Shown here: in pieces, positions 33,701 through 41,188 of the stretch
Position numbering within the stretch: position 1 is the first letter of the stretch
Layout: the number at the start of each line of letters is the position of its first letter
NCBI GenBank assembly: GCA_964036045.1
Contig: OZ038378.1
Coordinates: 146,409,767 to 146,473,766, forward strand
Length of the DNA stretch: 64,000 bases
Direction of reading: 5' to 3'
Source: Eutreptiella sp. 'Long Island Sound 2002'
Lineage: Eukaryota; Euglenozoa; Euglenophyceae; Eutreptiales; Eutreptiaceae
Made by a program: the position numbers and the translations under genes
The notes under the pieces: model-generated
What the model was told of the DNA's origin: nothing
What the model saw: the letters and a program-made list of their open reading frames with translations, nothing else
Database searches by the model: none

Positions 33701-33852
33701 CGGATTGCTTGCGAATCCGTTTTTGTCTTTTTCCTTCCACCTTGCACTTGTGGTACCCACCTCTCCAAAGGGTGCAAGGCAAGATAAAAAGGAAAGCGTC
33801 CTTGAACAAATTCCTCTCCCTCCTCCACGGGAGCGCAAATATAAGTACATCA
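27766..33852. other. 6-kb gene-poor stretch
   Basis: Only short open frames without recognisable domains are present. 30395-30470 is tRNA-like. The sequence has few long C/G runs and is more balanced in composition than 1-5 kb. It may hold promoter sequence of the GLT1D1-like gene at its left edge, but I see no firm signal. Confidence 0.4.
30395..30470 (+). repeat. tRNA-like segment, SINE head or decayed tRNA gene
   Basis: CGTAGCTCAGTTGATAGA matches the A box and D arm of a tRNA almost exactly, and GCAGGTTCGAGACC matches the B box and T arm, at normal spacing. The acceptor ends do not pair and the anticodon arm is poor, so a SINE head or tRNA pseudogene is more likely than a working gene. 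Confidence 0.5.
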
Positions 33853-33888
33853 TATGGGATGCAGCGTTCTAGGGCGTGGTGCGGAACC
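33853..33888 (+). repeat. left 36-base terminal inverted repeat
   Basis: TATGGGATGCAGCGTTCTAG and 16 further bases, identical to the reverse complement of 38099-38134. It is preceded by CATCA. Confidence 0.92.
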
Positions 33889-34039
33889 ACCCCAATTTTG
33901 GGTGTTGTTAATATGGTTGGAACCCGGAATTTCACATGTTACATGGGTGCACTATGATGCAACAATGTGCCTTCCATGTTTCGTTTGCTCGATATTGCCC
34001 GTTTTGCACTTTTTGCGATTTGATCTTTGTGTGCTCTAA

Positions 34040-34192
34040 CTAGTTATCACGGGGTTAGAACGGGGTTAGAGCACTAGTTATCGCGTGGGTTATCGCGCGA
34101 TAACCTAGTTATCGCGGGGGTTATCGCGGGGGTTATCGCGCGATAACCTAGTTATCGCGTGGGTTATCGCGTGGGTTATCGCGCTTCATTTT
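34040..34192. repeat. left subterminal TTATCGCG/GTTAGAGC array
   Basis: Nested copies of GGTTATCGCG and its inverse CGCGATAACC form palindromes, mixed with GGTTAGAAC and GTTAGAGC words. They are the likely binding sites of the transposase and lie immediately before the first gene. Confidence 0.85.
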
Positions 34193-34241
34193 ATGTTTCC
34201 CCTTTTCGCTTTAGCTCTCAAAGCTTTCATATTCTTTGATA

Positions 34242-36191
34242 ATGGCCCTTGCTGCTGCCCACGCTTGGTGCGAGCACCATCAAAAGCTCCTTGGGGTCCG
34301 TCGCCTTGGCGGTACTGAGGGGTTTACGATGGGTGATGCCAATGTGAGGCGCCCTGTGGCGACCCGCTTTGAACATGGTGTGGACTTTGGACTCCTTGTC
34401 CATAAGTCCCCCTTCATGGCGGACAACCGAGACCCCCTGGTTCTCAGCAACTACATCTTCGAGTTGCTAGAGGTAAATCCAGGGGTTGCTGGATTTTTGA
34501 TCCAGCTTCATCCGGACGATGTGGACGCGGTGGTGGAGTCCGTCACCGCCCATGCCGAGAAGGGTGCGGGGACGAAGACGACCCTCTATGTGGGTCAGGA
34601 GGAGGAGGAGGAGGAAGTGGAGGAGGAGGAGGAGGATGCGGGGGGGGTGGGGGCTGGGGGGAGGAAGGAGAAGCCCCACAACCCCCTCATGATTAGTGTC
34701 CAGAAGGTAAGGATCCGACCTGGTAAGGGGAAGGGGCAGTCGGATGGTTGGTTCCCCCAACCCCTCACCCACAACACCCGCCGGGTCTGCACTGACGACC
34801 CCGAAAACAAGCTCCCCATGCACTCCCTTTGCCCCACAAGGGAGTGGGAGCGTGAGTGGTATGGGGTCACCACTCCCAACATTGTTTCGGGGCAGGGGGT
34901 GATTCTTTTTCCATTTGGGGCAACACCCCCCCTTATTGGGGAGGCGGAGGAGGTGGTTGCCGCCGAGCCCTTGGGGGCCTTTAATAGGGACCCCAATGAC
35001 CTTGTGCTCACCGTGGGGGGGAAGCTGGTGGTCAACCACCTCCTGGAGCACGATTTTTTGAGTGATGTGCAGCTCCAAAGTCTTTTGGATGATTTGGATA
35101 GGGTGCCTCTCTCAGAGAAGGCACCCATTTTCAATGAGAACCCCCCCATTGTCGGCAGGCCCCAAGATTCTGGGACCCGCCGTACATTGTATGGCAACTA
35201 TGGGGGTGCCAACCACCACAGGCACAACCCCCACAAGCTCCATGATCTGCCAGTCCTCAAAAGGGTGGCAGATCGTGTGCTTGAGACGGCGAAGAAGACT
35301 GTGGTGGGGGGGGTTGGATGGAGCTGCACCATCCTTGACATGGCCGAAATTTCGAGCTATGACCACACCCCCCAGCACCTCCATCGCGACGCCCCCCCCT
35401 ACACCATTCCTGAAGGCACATTGATTGTCAATTGCCTTATTATGCTAACCCATAATCATGAGGAGGAGGATGGGTCACATTTTCTTTTTGTGCCCTCCAG
35501 CAGTTCGGGGTTCCCTGACCCTTGGGTGGAGAGGGCTGTGCCATTCAAGAGGGGCACTGCCTTTTTTTTTAATGCCCTTGATGTACACCGGGGGTCGGGG
35601 ATTCCCAAGGCCTCCCCCACGGGGGTGTCCCACCCCCGCCTCATGGCATTTTTTGCCATTGAGCTTACCCAAGGGGGGAATCTTCGATTCCCCAACCTGC
35701 ACGTGACCCAGTCCATTAAGAGGCCCCAGCTGGGGGCACGTGCTGGCCGGGTGGCCAGGACAGTCCAGTGTGATGGGGCGGTTAGGTGTAGGGGGAAGGT
35801 GGTAGCCAATTGCTACGGATGCAATCGGCTGATTTTGTGCACCGCCCACAAAGATGGCCTTTGTGTGCCATGCCAGGAGGGGGAGGAGGTGGAGGGGGGG
35901 GAGGAGGAGGAGGTGGTGGTGGACCCCAATGGGGTCAGCATTGAGCAATCTGCTCAGTGCTTGCTCCCGGTGGGAACAACCACCGGGCATTTTTTGTTGT
36001 CGGGGTGGGGGATTGGGAGGGAGGTGATTGCCCCCCTCACTTCAAACTTCAAAACCCTCCCTCATTTCGCGCCCAGGGCCTCTTATTCTTCATGGACAAT
36101 GCTGTCAATGAGGCCCTGCGGGCTCTCAACACAGCCAACCTGCGGCGGTACACCGATCTGCAGTGCCCCAAGGCCCGGCGGCGGCGTTTGA
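34242..36191 (+). CDS. 2-oxoglutarate/Fe(II)-dependent dioxygenase, transposon-borne
   Basis: A 649-residue protein with a double-stranded beta-helix dioxygenase core. The Fe(II) ligands H381, D383 (HRD) and H449 (DVHRG) and the 2-oxoglutarate-binding R466 are all in place and properly spaced. An acidic Glu run lies near residues 120-130. A Cys-rich module at about 509-544 (C-x6-C, C-x2-C, C-x2-H, C-x2-C pattern) looks like a zinc-binding unit, followed by a second acidic stretch. The family includes prolyl hydroxylases, AlkB and TET/JBP enzymes; the sequence does not decide which. On a transposon, oxidation of methylated DNA or of chromatin proteins is an attractive inference. The start is ATG at 34242, shortly after the subterminal array. 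The last 33 codons overlap the next gene in another frame, so an intron near 35950-36076 joining the two genes into one protein is possible. Confidence 0.78.
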   Translation: MALAAAHAWCEHHQKLLGVRRLGGTEGFTMGDANVRRPVATRFEHGVDFGLLVHKSPFMADNRDPLVLSNYIFELLEVNPGVAGFLIQLHPDDVDAVVESVTAHAEKGAGTKTTLYVGQEEEEEEVEEEEEDAGGVGAGGRKEKPHNPLMISVQKVRIRPGKGKGQSDGWFPQPLTHNTRRVCTDDPENKLPMHSLCPTREWEREWYGVTTPNIVSGQGVILFPFGATPPLIGEAEEVVAAEPLGAFNRDPNDLVLTVGGKLVVNHLLEHDFLSDVQLQSLLDDLDRVPLSEKAPIFNENPPIVGRPQDSGTRRTLYGNYGGANHHRHNPHKLHDLPVLKRVADRVLETAKKTVVGGVGWSCTILDMAEISSYDHTPQHLHRDAPPYTIPEGTLIVNCLIMLTHNHEEEDGSHFLFVPSSSSGFPDPWVERAVPFKRGTAFFFNALDVHRGSGIPKASPTGVSHPRLMAFFAIELTQGGNLRFPNLHVTQSIKRPQLGARAGRVARTVQCDGAVRCRGKVVANCYGCNRLILCTAHKDGLCVPCQEGEEVEGGEEEEVVVDPNGVSIEQSAQCLLPVGTTTGHFLLSGWGIGREVIAPLTSNFKTLPHFAPRASYSSWTMLSMRPCGLSTQPTCGGTPICSAPRPGGGV

Positions 36192-37750
36192 AGGCGGTTC
36201 AGCGGCTGGTGCGAGTTCTATTGGGTGACCCAGACGTCGTGTGTGGCACCAACACCAAAGGCGAAGTTTGTTTAAGTGGTGGGGCGTGCACTGCCCTGTC
36301 TGGCCCACTTGGCGGCCATCTTGCATTAACAGCTCAGGAGCATGAGGCCCTGAGCATGCTACGCATGGCATGCAGCATGCATCTCTCCCAACGGGCCCTT
36401 TTGCGAATGCCCCGCCGTTGCACACAACGGGACCTAAGGAACGTTCGGCAACGGATCATGCCCTACTTTCCCCAAACCACCATTGTAAAGTCTACCACAG
36501 GCCGCAATAGGGCAGCTGCCCATGTGCCTTTGCAATCAATTGTGCAAAATGCAATATCTATGGCCCGAGTTATTGGGAAACCCCCCCCTAGTGGCGTTGC
36601 CATTATTGTTATTTCAGTTGATGCGACTTCCTTGTGGAAGGCATCCTCTACCCGTGCGGATGTATGGGTTAATGTATGGGGGGGGGCAAAATATGCTTCG
36701 AAGGTGAAGCTATGGGCCTCATGGTTTTGCATGGATGGCGGGGATGAACAGGCTTTTTTGAGAAGCCTGGACATCTCCGCCAACCTCAACCAAGAGGTGA
36801 GGGATGTGGAAGAGGACGTTGTCCTCTTTCAAAACCAATTTTTGACTTGCACTGTCATTTTGACAGGGGATGGGAAGGGGATGCAAGCAATGGGGGGGGC
36901 TGGGTCTAAGTGTTGGTTGTGCAAAGACCCCAATGGGATTGTTGAGCAAAGGGGGGTGGAGTCCACCTCAAGATGGGGGTCATTCTTGAGAAGTGTGACC
37001 CCTGATAGGCGGCCGGGGGACTACCAACATGCAGCATGCCGCATCCTAAACGGCATTGCAAAGCGCATTGAGACCACCCTTCAGGCCCTCCCCCCTGGTA
37101 CCCCTGGTAAGGCCCAAGCTCTTGCAGCTTTGCAGGCCTTCAAACAAGCCCTCAAGGATGAGACCTCAGGCATCCCTCTTAGGGAACGCCTCCCTTCGGC
37201 CTCGAGGGCCACAGAAAAAGATTTCGATCTAACAAGCACCAAAGTTTTCCTAACCTCCCCCCCCTTCCAAAGGCAATTTGTGGAATGCCTCAAAGAGCAT
37301 GTCCCCACGGTGAGGACCCCTGGGGGACCTATGTTATGGGTTGTTGTGCATGTCATGGTGAAATGCATTGAGGGTTTGTATGAGCTTTGGAGGGTGAGGG
37401 AGTTGTACACTCTAACCCAAGTGGAACGCCACCGTGCGTTGACCACAAAATTTTCAAAAGCGCGGGGAGACTCAGGTTGGTCCCCCACCAGGTGGATCCA
37501 TTGGTGCTTGGCACATTCCACCTTTTTTGCCGAGAAATGGAGGAACATTTTTCAGTTTTCCTCCATCCCAACGGAGTATCGGCATGGGCCTTACAAGAGG
37601 AGGCTCAAAAATTGTTTTAAGGGTTGGTCCTTGGTGAGGCCAAGTATGTCCCTCCGCCACATGCACCATTGCATGTCCATGAACGCCCTGGAGCAAGGGC
37701 TTTTGGGGCTGGAGGCAGCCAAGGCCTCAGACATTGATGACTTTGTATGA
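36092..37750 (+). CDS. transposase-like protein of unassigned family
   Basis: A 552-residue protein from ATG 36092 to TGA, lying between the dioxygenase gene and the right subterminal repeats. It has an RNase H-like pattern: a strand ending in Asp (VISVDATS, D177), a second Asp after a strand (ILTGDGKGM, D260) followed by a zinc-type CWLC pair, and a basic C-terminal block with AEKWRNIF (E481) and RHGPYKRRLKN. A DDE/D transposase is inferred from these and from the position between inverted repeats. The N-terminal third is basic and could bind DNA. An in-frame extension upstream to 35957 lacks ATG. I considered KDZ and Plavaka-type transposases but the motifs do not match what I know of them. 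Confidence 0.6.
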   Translation: MDNAVNEALRALNTANLRRYTDLQCPKARRRRLKAVQRLVRVLLGDPDVVCGTNTKGEVCLSGGACTALSGPLGGHLALTAQEHEALSMLRMACSMHLSQRALLRMPRRCTQRDLRNVRQRIMPYFPQTTIVKSTTGRNRAAAHVPLQSIVQNAISMARVIGKPPPSGVAIIVISVDATSLWKASSTRADVWVNVWGGAKYASKVKLWASWFCMDGGDEQAFLRSLDISANLNQEVRDVEEDVVLFQNQFLTCTVILTGDGKGMQAMGGAGSKCWLCKDPNGIVEQRGVESTSRWGSFLRSVTPDRRPGDYQHAACRILNGIAKRIETTLQALPPGTPGKAQALAALQAFKQALKDETSGIPLRERLPSASRATEKDFDLTSTKVFLTSPPFQRQFVECLKEHVPTVRTPGGPMLWVVVHVMVKCIEGLYELWRVRELYTLTQVERHRALTTKFSKARGDSGWSPTRWIHWCLAHSTFFAEKWRNIFQFSSIPTEYRHGPYKRRLKNCFKGWSLVRPSMSLRHMHHCMSMNALEQGLLGLEAAKASDIDDFV

Positions 37751-37816
37751 AAAAAGACCATACATGCTTTGTGCCAAGTGTTTTCTGTTGTTTGTCCTAG
37801 TGAGGGATGGAGGAGG

Positions 37817-37944
37817 GGTGCGCGATAACTACCCGCGATAACTACGCGATAACTGAGTTATCGCGCGATAACTAGCGCGATAACTAGTTAGAGCAGGGTG
37901 CTCTAACTGCGTTCTAACTCTGTTCTAACTGTGCTCTAACTCTT
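37817..37944. repeat. right subterminal CGCGATAAC/GCTCTAAC array
   Basis: Mirror of the left array: repeated GCGATAACT, one GTTATCGCGCGATAAC palindrome, then four GTTCTAACT/GCTCTAACT words. It starts about 65 bases after the transposase stop. Confidence 0.85.
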
Positions 37945-38098
37945 TGACCCCCCCCCCCAAAAACCACCCCTACAATGAGGGTTATGTGGGGAAAGAAAGG
38001 GGATGGGGGGTTTTTGAGGGTGCTGAATCCATTTTTTTAGGTGGTTTGCCCCAAAATTAAGGGTAGGTGGGTGTTCCAGAAATTGCGTTCTAACTAGG

Positions 38099-38134
38099 GG
38101 TTCCGCACCACGCCCTAGAACGCTGCATCCCATA
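38099..38134 (-). repeat. right 36-base terminal inverted repeat
   Basis: Exact inverse of 33853-33888, followed by GATACG. Confidence 0.92.
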
Positions 38135-38639
38135 GATACGCACACCGAAATCCTCTCATTCGGGGGCTCGTAATGAAATACGAATGAATAAAGAAGCACG
38201 GTACTTGAAAAACATAGGGTAGAGTCGGAATGGAGTTTGGAATGGAGCGGTTTAAGGTCATACATGGCGTAAACCACAACGAGACGTGATGAGCGGACAA
38301 AGTGCATGTGTTGCTCGTTCGTCGCCCATTTCTTGATCCTTGTACCGCCGTGGAACGAGTACCACGGCACAGCTTCGGGCCAAAATACCCACCCTCCCCC
38401 TTGTTGTGGAGCTAGTCCCCGCCGAGGACCCGACTCCAAGGATGTGTTAGAAGACCGGAGGGGGGGGGCGTCGAAACCCCCCCCCTCCCCCCTCCGCCCC
38501 TAGATGTGTAAGATGTTGGCCAGCAATAGCAAACCAATTGTCCATGAACCTTCTTCAAAGAAAAAAAATCAAAAGCGCACCCGGGGATGTAGTGCGACAA
38601 CCAACATTCTTTACAAGGAAAATTGTTCAAAGCGCATGC

Positions 38640-38711
38640 ACCCCGTGATGTTTTGTGACATAGCGAAGGAAAACCAAAGATCCGAAAGAATGTTGCTGAA
38701 AACTAGTGAAA
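38640..38711 (+). repeat. left terminal direct repeat (72 bases)
   Basis: Begins ACCCCGTGATGTTTTGTGAC and ends CTAGTGAAA. One mismatch to 45869-45940 (T at 38661 against A). Confidence 0.92.
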
Positions 38712-39007
38712 GACACCGTCAGACACCGTGGTAAATCCTATGTGTAGACAATCCGCCGGAGGAGTGGTGCTCGTTATGTGTTTGTCACGACGTGTTTGCA
38801 CGATACGATCACACTCCAACAGGTCATGGCCATTTGAGAATTTTCTTTGCCTTGCTCCGCGTGTTGTCGTTGTACCGAAGCTCAATTTTAGCCGTACCGT
38901 TCACGGCGTTTACGAGTTGAGATAAATCCGCCGCACCCATCACATACAAGAACACATCTTGCACTCCACCGAATACCTTGCTCTATCGACTACTACCACT
39001 CCCTACG

Positions 39008-39160
39008 ATGACGATCACATGCTTTGCTTGCGGCCAAGAAGGCCATATGGCTCGGAATTGTCCTACAAAAACACCGAATGATTCTTCTTCGTCCACTAAG
39101 ACAACCGGTACATGGCCCGATGGCCGTCCAAAATACTATTGTCCCTACCACTATACAAAA
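39008..39160 (+). pseudogene. gag-like N-terminal part, cut by an insertion
   Basis: From ATG 39008 the frame encodes a CCHC zinc knuckle (CFACGQEGHMARNC) within the first 20 residues, a Ser/Thr-rich linker, then YYCPYHYTK. The matching HHPDEC half of what looks like a second zinc-binding site (C-x2-H...H-x4-C) lies beyond the insertion, in the same frame, at about 40298. The insertion between 39160 and 40286 is a multiple of three but contains a stop (TAA at 39440). Confidence 0.7.
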
Positions 39161-39286
39161 ATTGGGCCTATGACCCGGATATCTGCGCTGTATCCCGGGG
39201 CATATGCCCCGGATATCGACCGTAGGGAGATATCCGGGGCATATGCCCCGGGATACAGCGCAGATATCCGGGTCATTAGGCCCAAT
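39161..39286. repeat. 57-base near-perfect palindrome
   Basis: Arms of 57 and 58 bases differ by one inserted A. The loop is GACCGTAGGGA-like at 39218-39228. It would extrude as a cruciform or form a stable RNA hairpin. Confidence 0.9.
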
Positions 39287-39604
39287 TCTTATATCCGGGG
39301 CATTAGGGCCCGAGGATATCCGCAGATATCCGGGGCATATGACCCGGGATCCTTGCGCGCAACCCTTCCCTCGCCCTTGATGCCTCAACACTTCAAGTGG
39401 AACAAATCCGAGACACACTTTCTCTCATGGTGCTACAAGTAAGCTCTCTACAAACATGGAATATAGGCACATATAGATGGTCTATTGGGGGCCAATCATG
39501 TCTCTGACACAAGATTCGCAGGCCCAGGAACCAAACTTCGGAGGAAACCTGAGCTTGGCACAAGACATATGGTACACAGCATGGCAACTGTCACACGTGA
39601 CCGA

Positions 39605-40063
39605 TCATTGGCCACCAATTGCATTCTTCTTAATGGCATAATCACAACGGTAACATTGCATTTCCTTTTTCACCTGCACGTCCTTTTTCACCTTTTTTTG
39701 GGGTTGCTCTTCAAATGCAGCCTGGGCAAAAGGAGATGGAATACTGGACAAATCTTGACTTACTGGGGCCTTGGCAGGTGTTGCTGGGGCAGCCCAGGCA
39801 CGAGAACGGTACATCTCACGTTCATATACCATGCTCTCTTTCTCATTGAGCACATATATAGAAGGTTCTTTCTCACTCAATTGTGTCAACGGGAAGGTGG
39901 CATACTCCTCCTCCGCTGTTAGATCAATGACGATCTTCGGAGAGGATGGAGAAGGTGTCCGATCCTTCCGTTTCTTCTCTACTTTGACTGGACTGAGGCT
40001 AACACACACGACCTCACGCTTTGGTGACAAAGTGGCACTATTAGAGGCCTTCTCTTCCTTAGC
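39605..40063 (-). other. exon-like open frame with a SUMO-interaction-type motif
   Basis: The minus-strand frame is open for about 153 codons without an ATG. It encodes a Lys/Pro-rich peptide with KIVIDLTAEEE, the pattern of a SUMO-interacting motif followed by acids, then KKVKKDVQVKKE and a CYRCDYA pair before its stop. The composition looks protein-like. It could be a captured exon or the remnant of the inserted element's own gene. I do not recognise a family. Confidence 0.35.
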
Positions 40064-40149
40064 TCATTGGAACCACCTCGGAAAGGCGGTTTCATTGATT
40101 GGTCACAACCCTAGGTCATTCTGTTGTTCCCGGTGATTAATCTACAAAT

Positions 40150-40284
40150 TTGATGATTTGCTACATGCCCCAGGGATATCAGCAGATATCCGGGGCATAT
40201 GACCCAGGATATCACCGCTGCTGTATCCCGGGTCATATGCCCCGGATATCTGCGGATATCCTCGGGCCCATGCCCCGGATATAA
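40150..40284. repeat. right-end palindromic repeat of the insertion
   Basis: Two inverted blocks of GATATC.GC(A/G)GATATCCGGGGCATATG type, whose outer part (40225-40284) is the inverse of 39289-39350 apart from a CATTAGGG/CATGGG difference. Confidence 0.8.
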
Positions 40285-40285
40285 A

Positions 40286-41188
40286 AAGGAAGTCGCGCAT
40301 CATCCGGACGAATGCAAGTTCAAGGGACAGCCTTCCCATTCCCATAGAAGTTCAACCACGGTGGAACAAGTTACCGACGTGCTCATTCGTGCATTGCCCC
40401 AATTTAAGGAATCGGTTATCAAGGCGACCGTCCCTAGCGGCGTAGAAGTCATCTTCCCGCGCGACACGATCCATGATGACGTGAAAAAATTGCAAGCTGC
40501 TCTACCAGAAGTACGGATAGCCTACCCAGTGGATACCAGGATTATCGTGGCGTGCTCATGCCCTACGACACGACAAGCCATTCAGGACCAATTGAAAAAT
40601 GCAGTGGATGCTGGTAAGCCGATCCAAACCAAGCAGTTCACCAATGCTACCTCTACCACGGGCCCGTTAGACTTCTCTCAACCTACAACACCCGGTATTG
40701 TGTTTGGTGCCGCGCCGGCAGCGGCGGCACAACAAAACACGCAGCCCACGACCCCGATCTCTCCACCACCTCTCGAGGGTGACGTACCTATGGCACCATC
40801 GATGGACGATTCGGTACGCACCGAGTTCAACCGCATTGATGGCGAAATTGCTGGTATTCGCAACGATATTTCTGGCCTAAACTCCAAAATTGACGGCTTC
40901 GGAAGCCAATTGGCCGAGGCGATGAAAAAACCTGTGCTGGCTGCACAGCGACCTAAAGATGCTTCCTGTCCCGATGTCGTACCGCAGAGCTACGTGTGGA
41001 CTGTGACACGGCGTTCTACTTTTGAAAAATGGCAACCACTCAAAACGATGGTCACAGCCGTGGCCGACGGAACCTTCCGCGGACTTGCTTGGTCAGCAGA
41101 AGGAATCCCACTTACGGATTGGACTATTGAAGCGCCGTTCCAGTGCGCCATGTCCGAGGACACTGCCCGCAACGTGGCGGCGCAGTAG
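40286..41188 (+). CDS. gag-like protein, second part with coiled coil
   Basis: The frame resumes with KEVAHHPDECKFKG, giving the other half of the zinc site. It continues through a mixed alpha/beta stretch (VKKLQAALPEVRIAY), an Ala/Pro/Gln linker, and a heptad-repeat coiled coil (FNRIDGEIAGIRNDISGLNS) that probably drives assembly. It ends at TAG (41186-41188), after which the same frame stays open for another 1.6 kb. A nucleic-acid-binding structural role is inferred from the zinc sites and the coiled coil. Confidence 0.65.
   Translation, partial: KEVAHHPDECKFKGQPSHSHRSSTTVEQVTDVLIRALPQFKESVIKATVPSGVEVIFPRDTIHDDVKKLQAALPEVRIAYPVDTRIIVACSCPTTRQAIQDQLKNAVDAGKPIQTKQFTNATSTTGPLDFSQPTTPGIVFGAAPAAAAQQNTQPTTPISPPPLEGDVPMAPSMDDSVRTEFNRIDGEIAGIRNDISGLNSKIDGFGSQLAEAMKKPVLAAQRPKDASCPDVVPQSYVWTVTRRSTFEKWQPLKTMVTAVADGTFRGLAWSAEGIPLTDWTIEAPFQCAMSEDTARNVAAQ

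Larger units (their letters stand above)
33853..38134 (+). mobile_element. complete DNA transposon carrying dioxygenase and transposase genes
   Basis: A 4.28-kb element bounded by perfect 36-base terminal inverted repeats (33853-33888 and 38099-38134). If the outer TA of each end is the duplicated target, the termini are TGGGATGCAGCG...; otherwise the repeat includes TA. Inside both ends lie TTATCGCG palindrome arrays. Two long plus-strand genes, a 2OG-Fe(II) dioxygenase and a transposase-like protein, fill the interior and overlap by 100 bases. Perfect terminal repeats and open genes suggest recent activity. I cannot assign it to a named superfamily from memory. Confidence 0.82.
39161..40285. 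mobile_element. 1.1-kb palindrome-ended insertion within the gag-like frame
   Basis: The insertion separates two halves of one zinc-binding motif. It opens with a near-perfect palindrome (arms 39161-39217 and 39229-39286, 11-base loop). Then come a left arm at 39289-39350 and an inverted right arm at 40225-40284, built from TATCCGGGGCATATG words. Between them lie an exon-like minus-strand frame and a strong splice-donor sequence (CAAGTAAGC at about 39434). Length is 1125 bases. It could be a non-autonomous DNA element or an intron-generating element. Confidence 0.65.

Noticed and set aside
35957-36091. N-terminal extension of the transposase from 35957
   Set aside because: Begins at GTG inside the dioxygenase gene; the first ATG is at 36092 and nothing supports the extension without splicing.
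33853-38134. assignment of the transposon to KDZ or Plavaka families
   Set aside because: The association with an oxygenase recalls KDZ, but the transposase motifs visible here do not match the signatures of either family as I know them.
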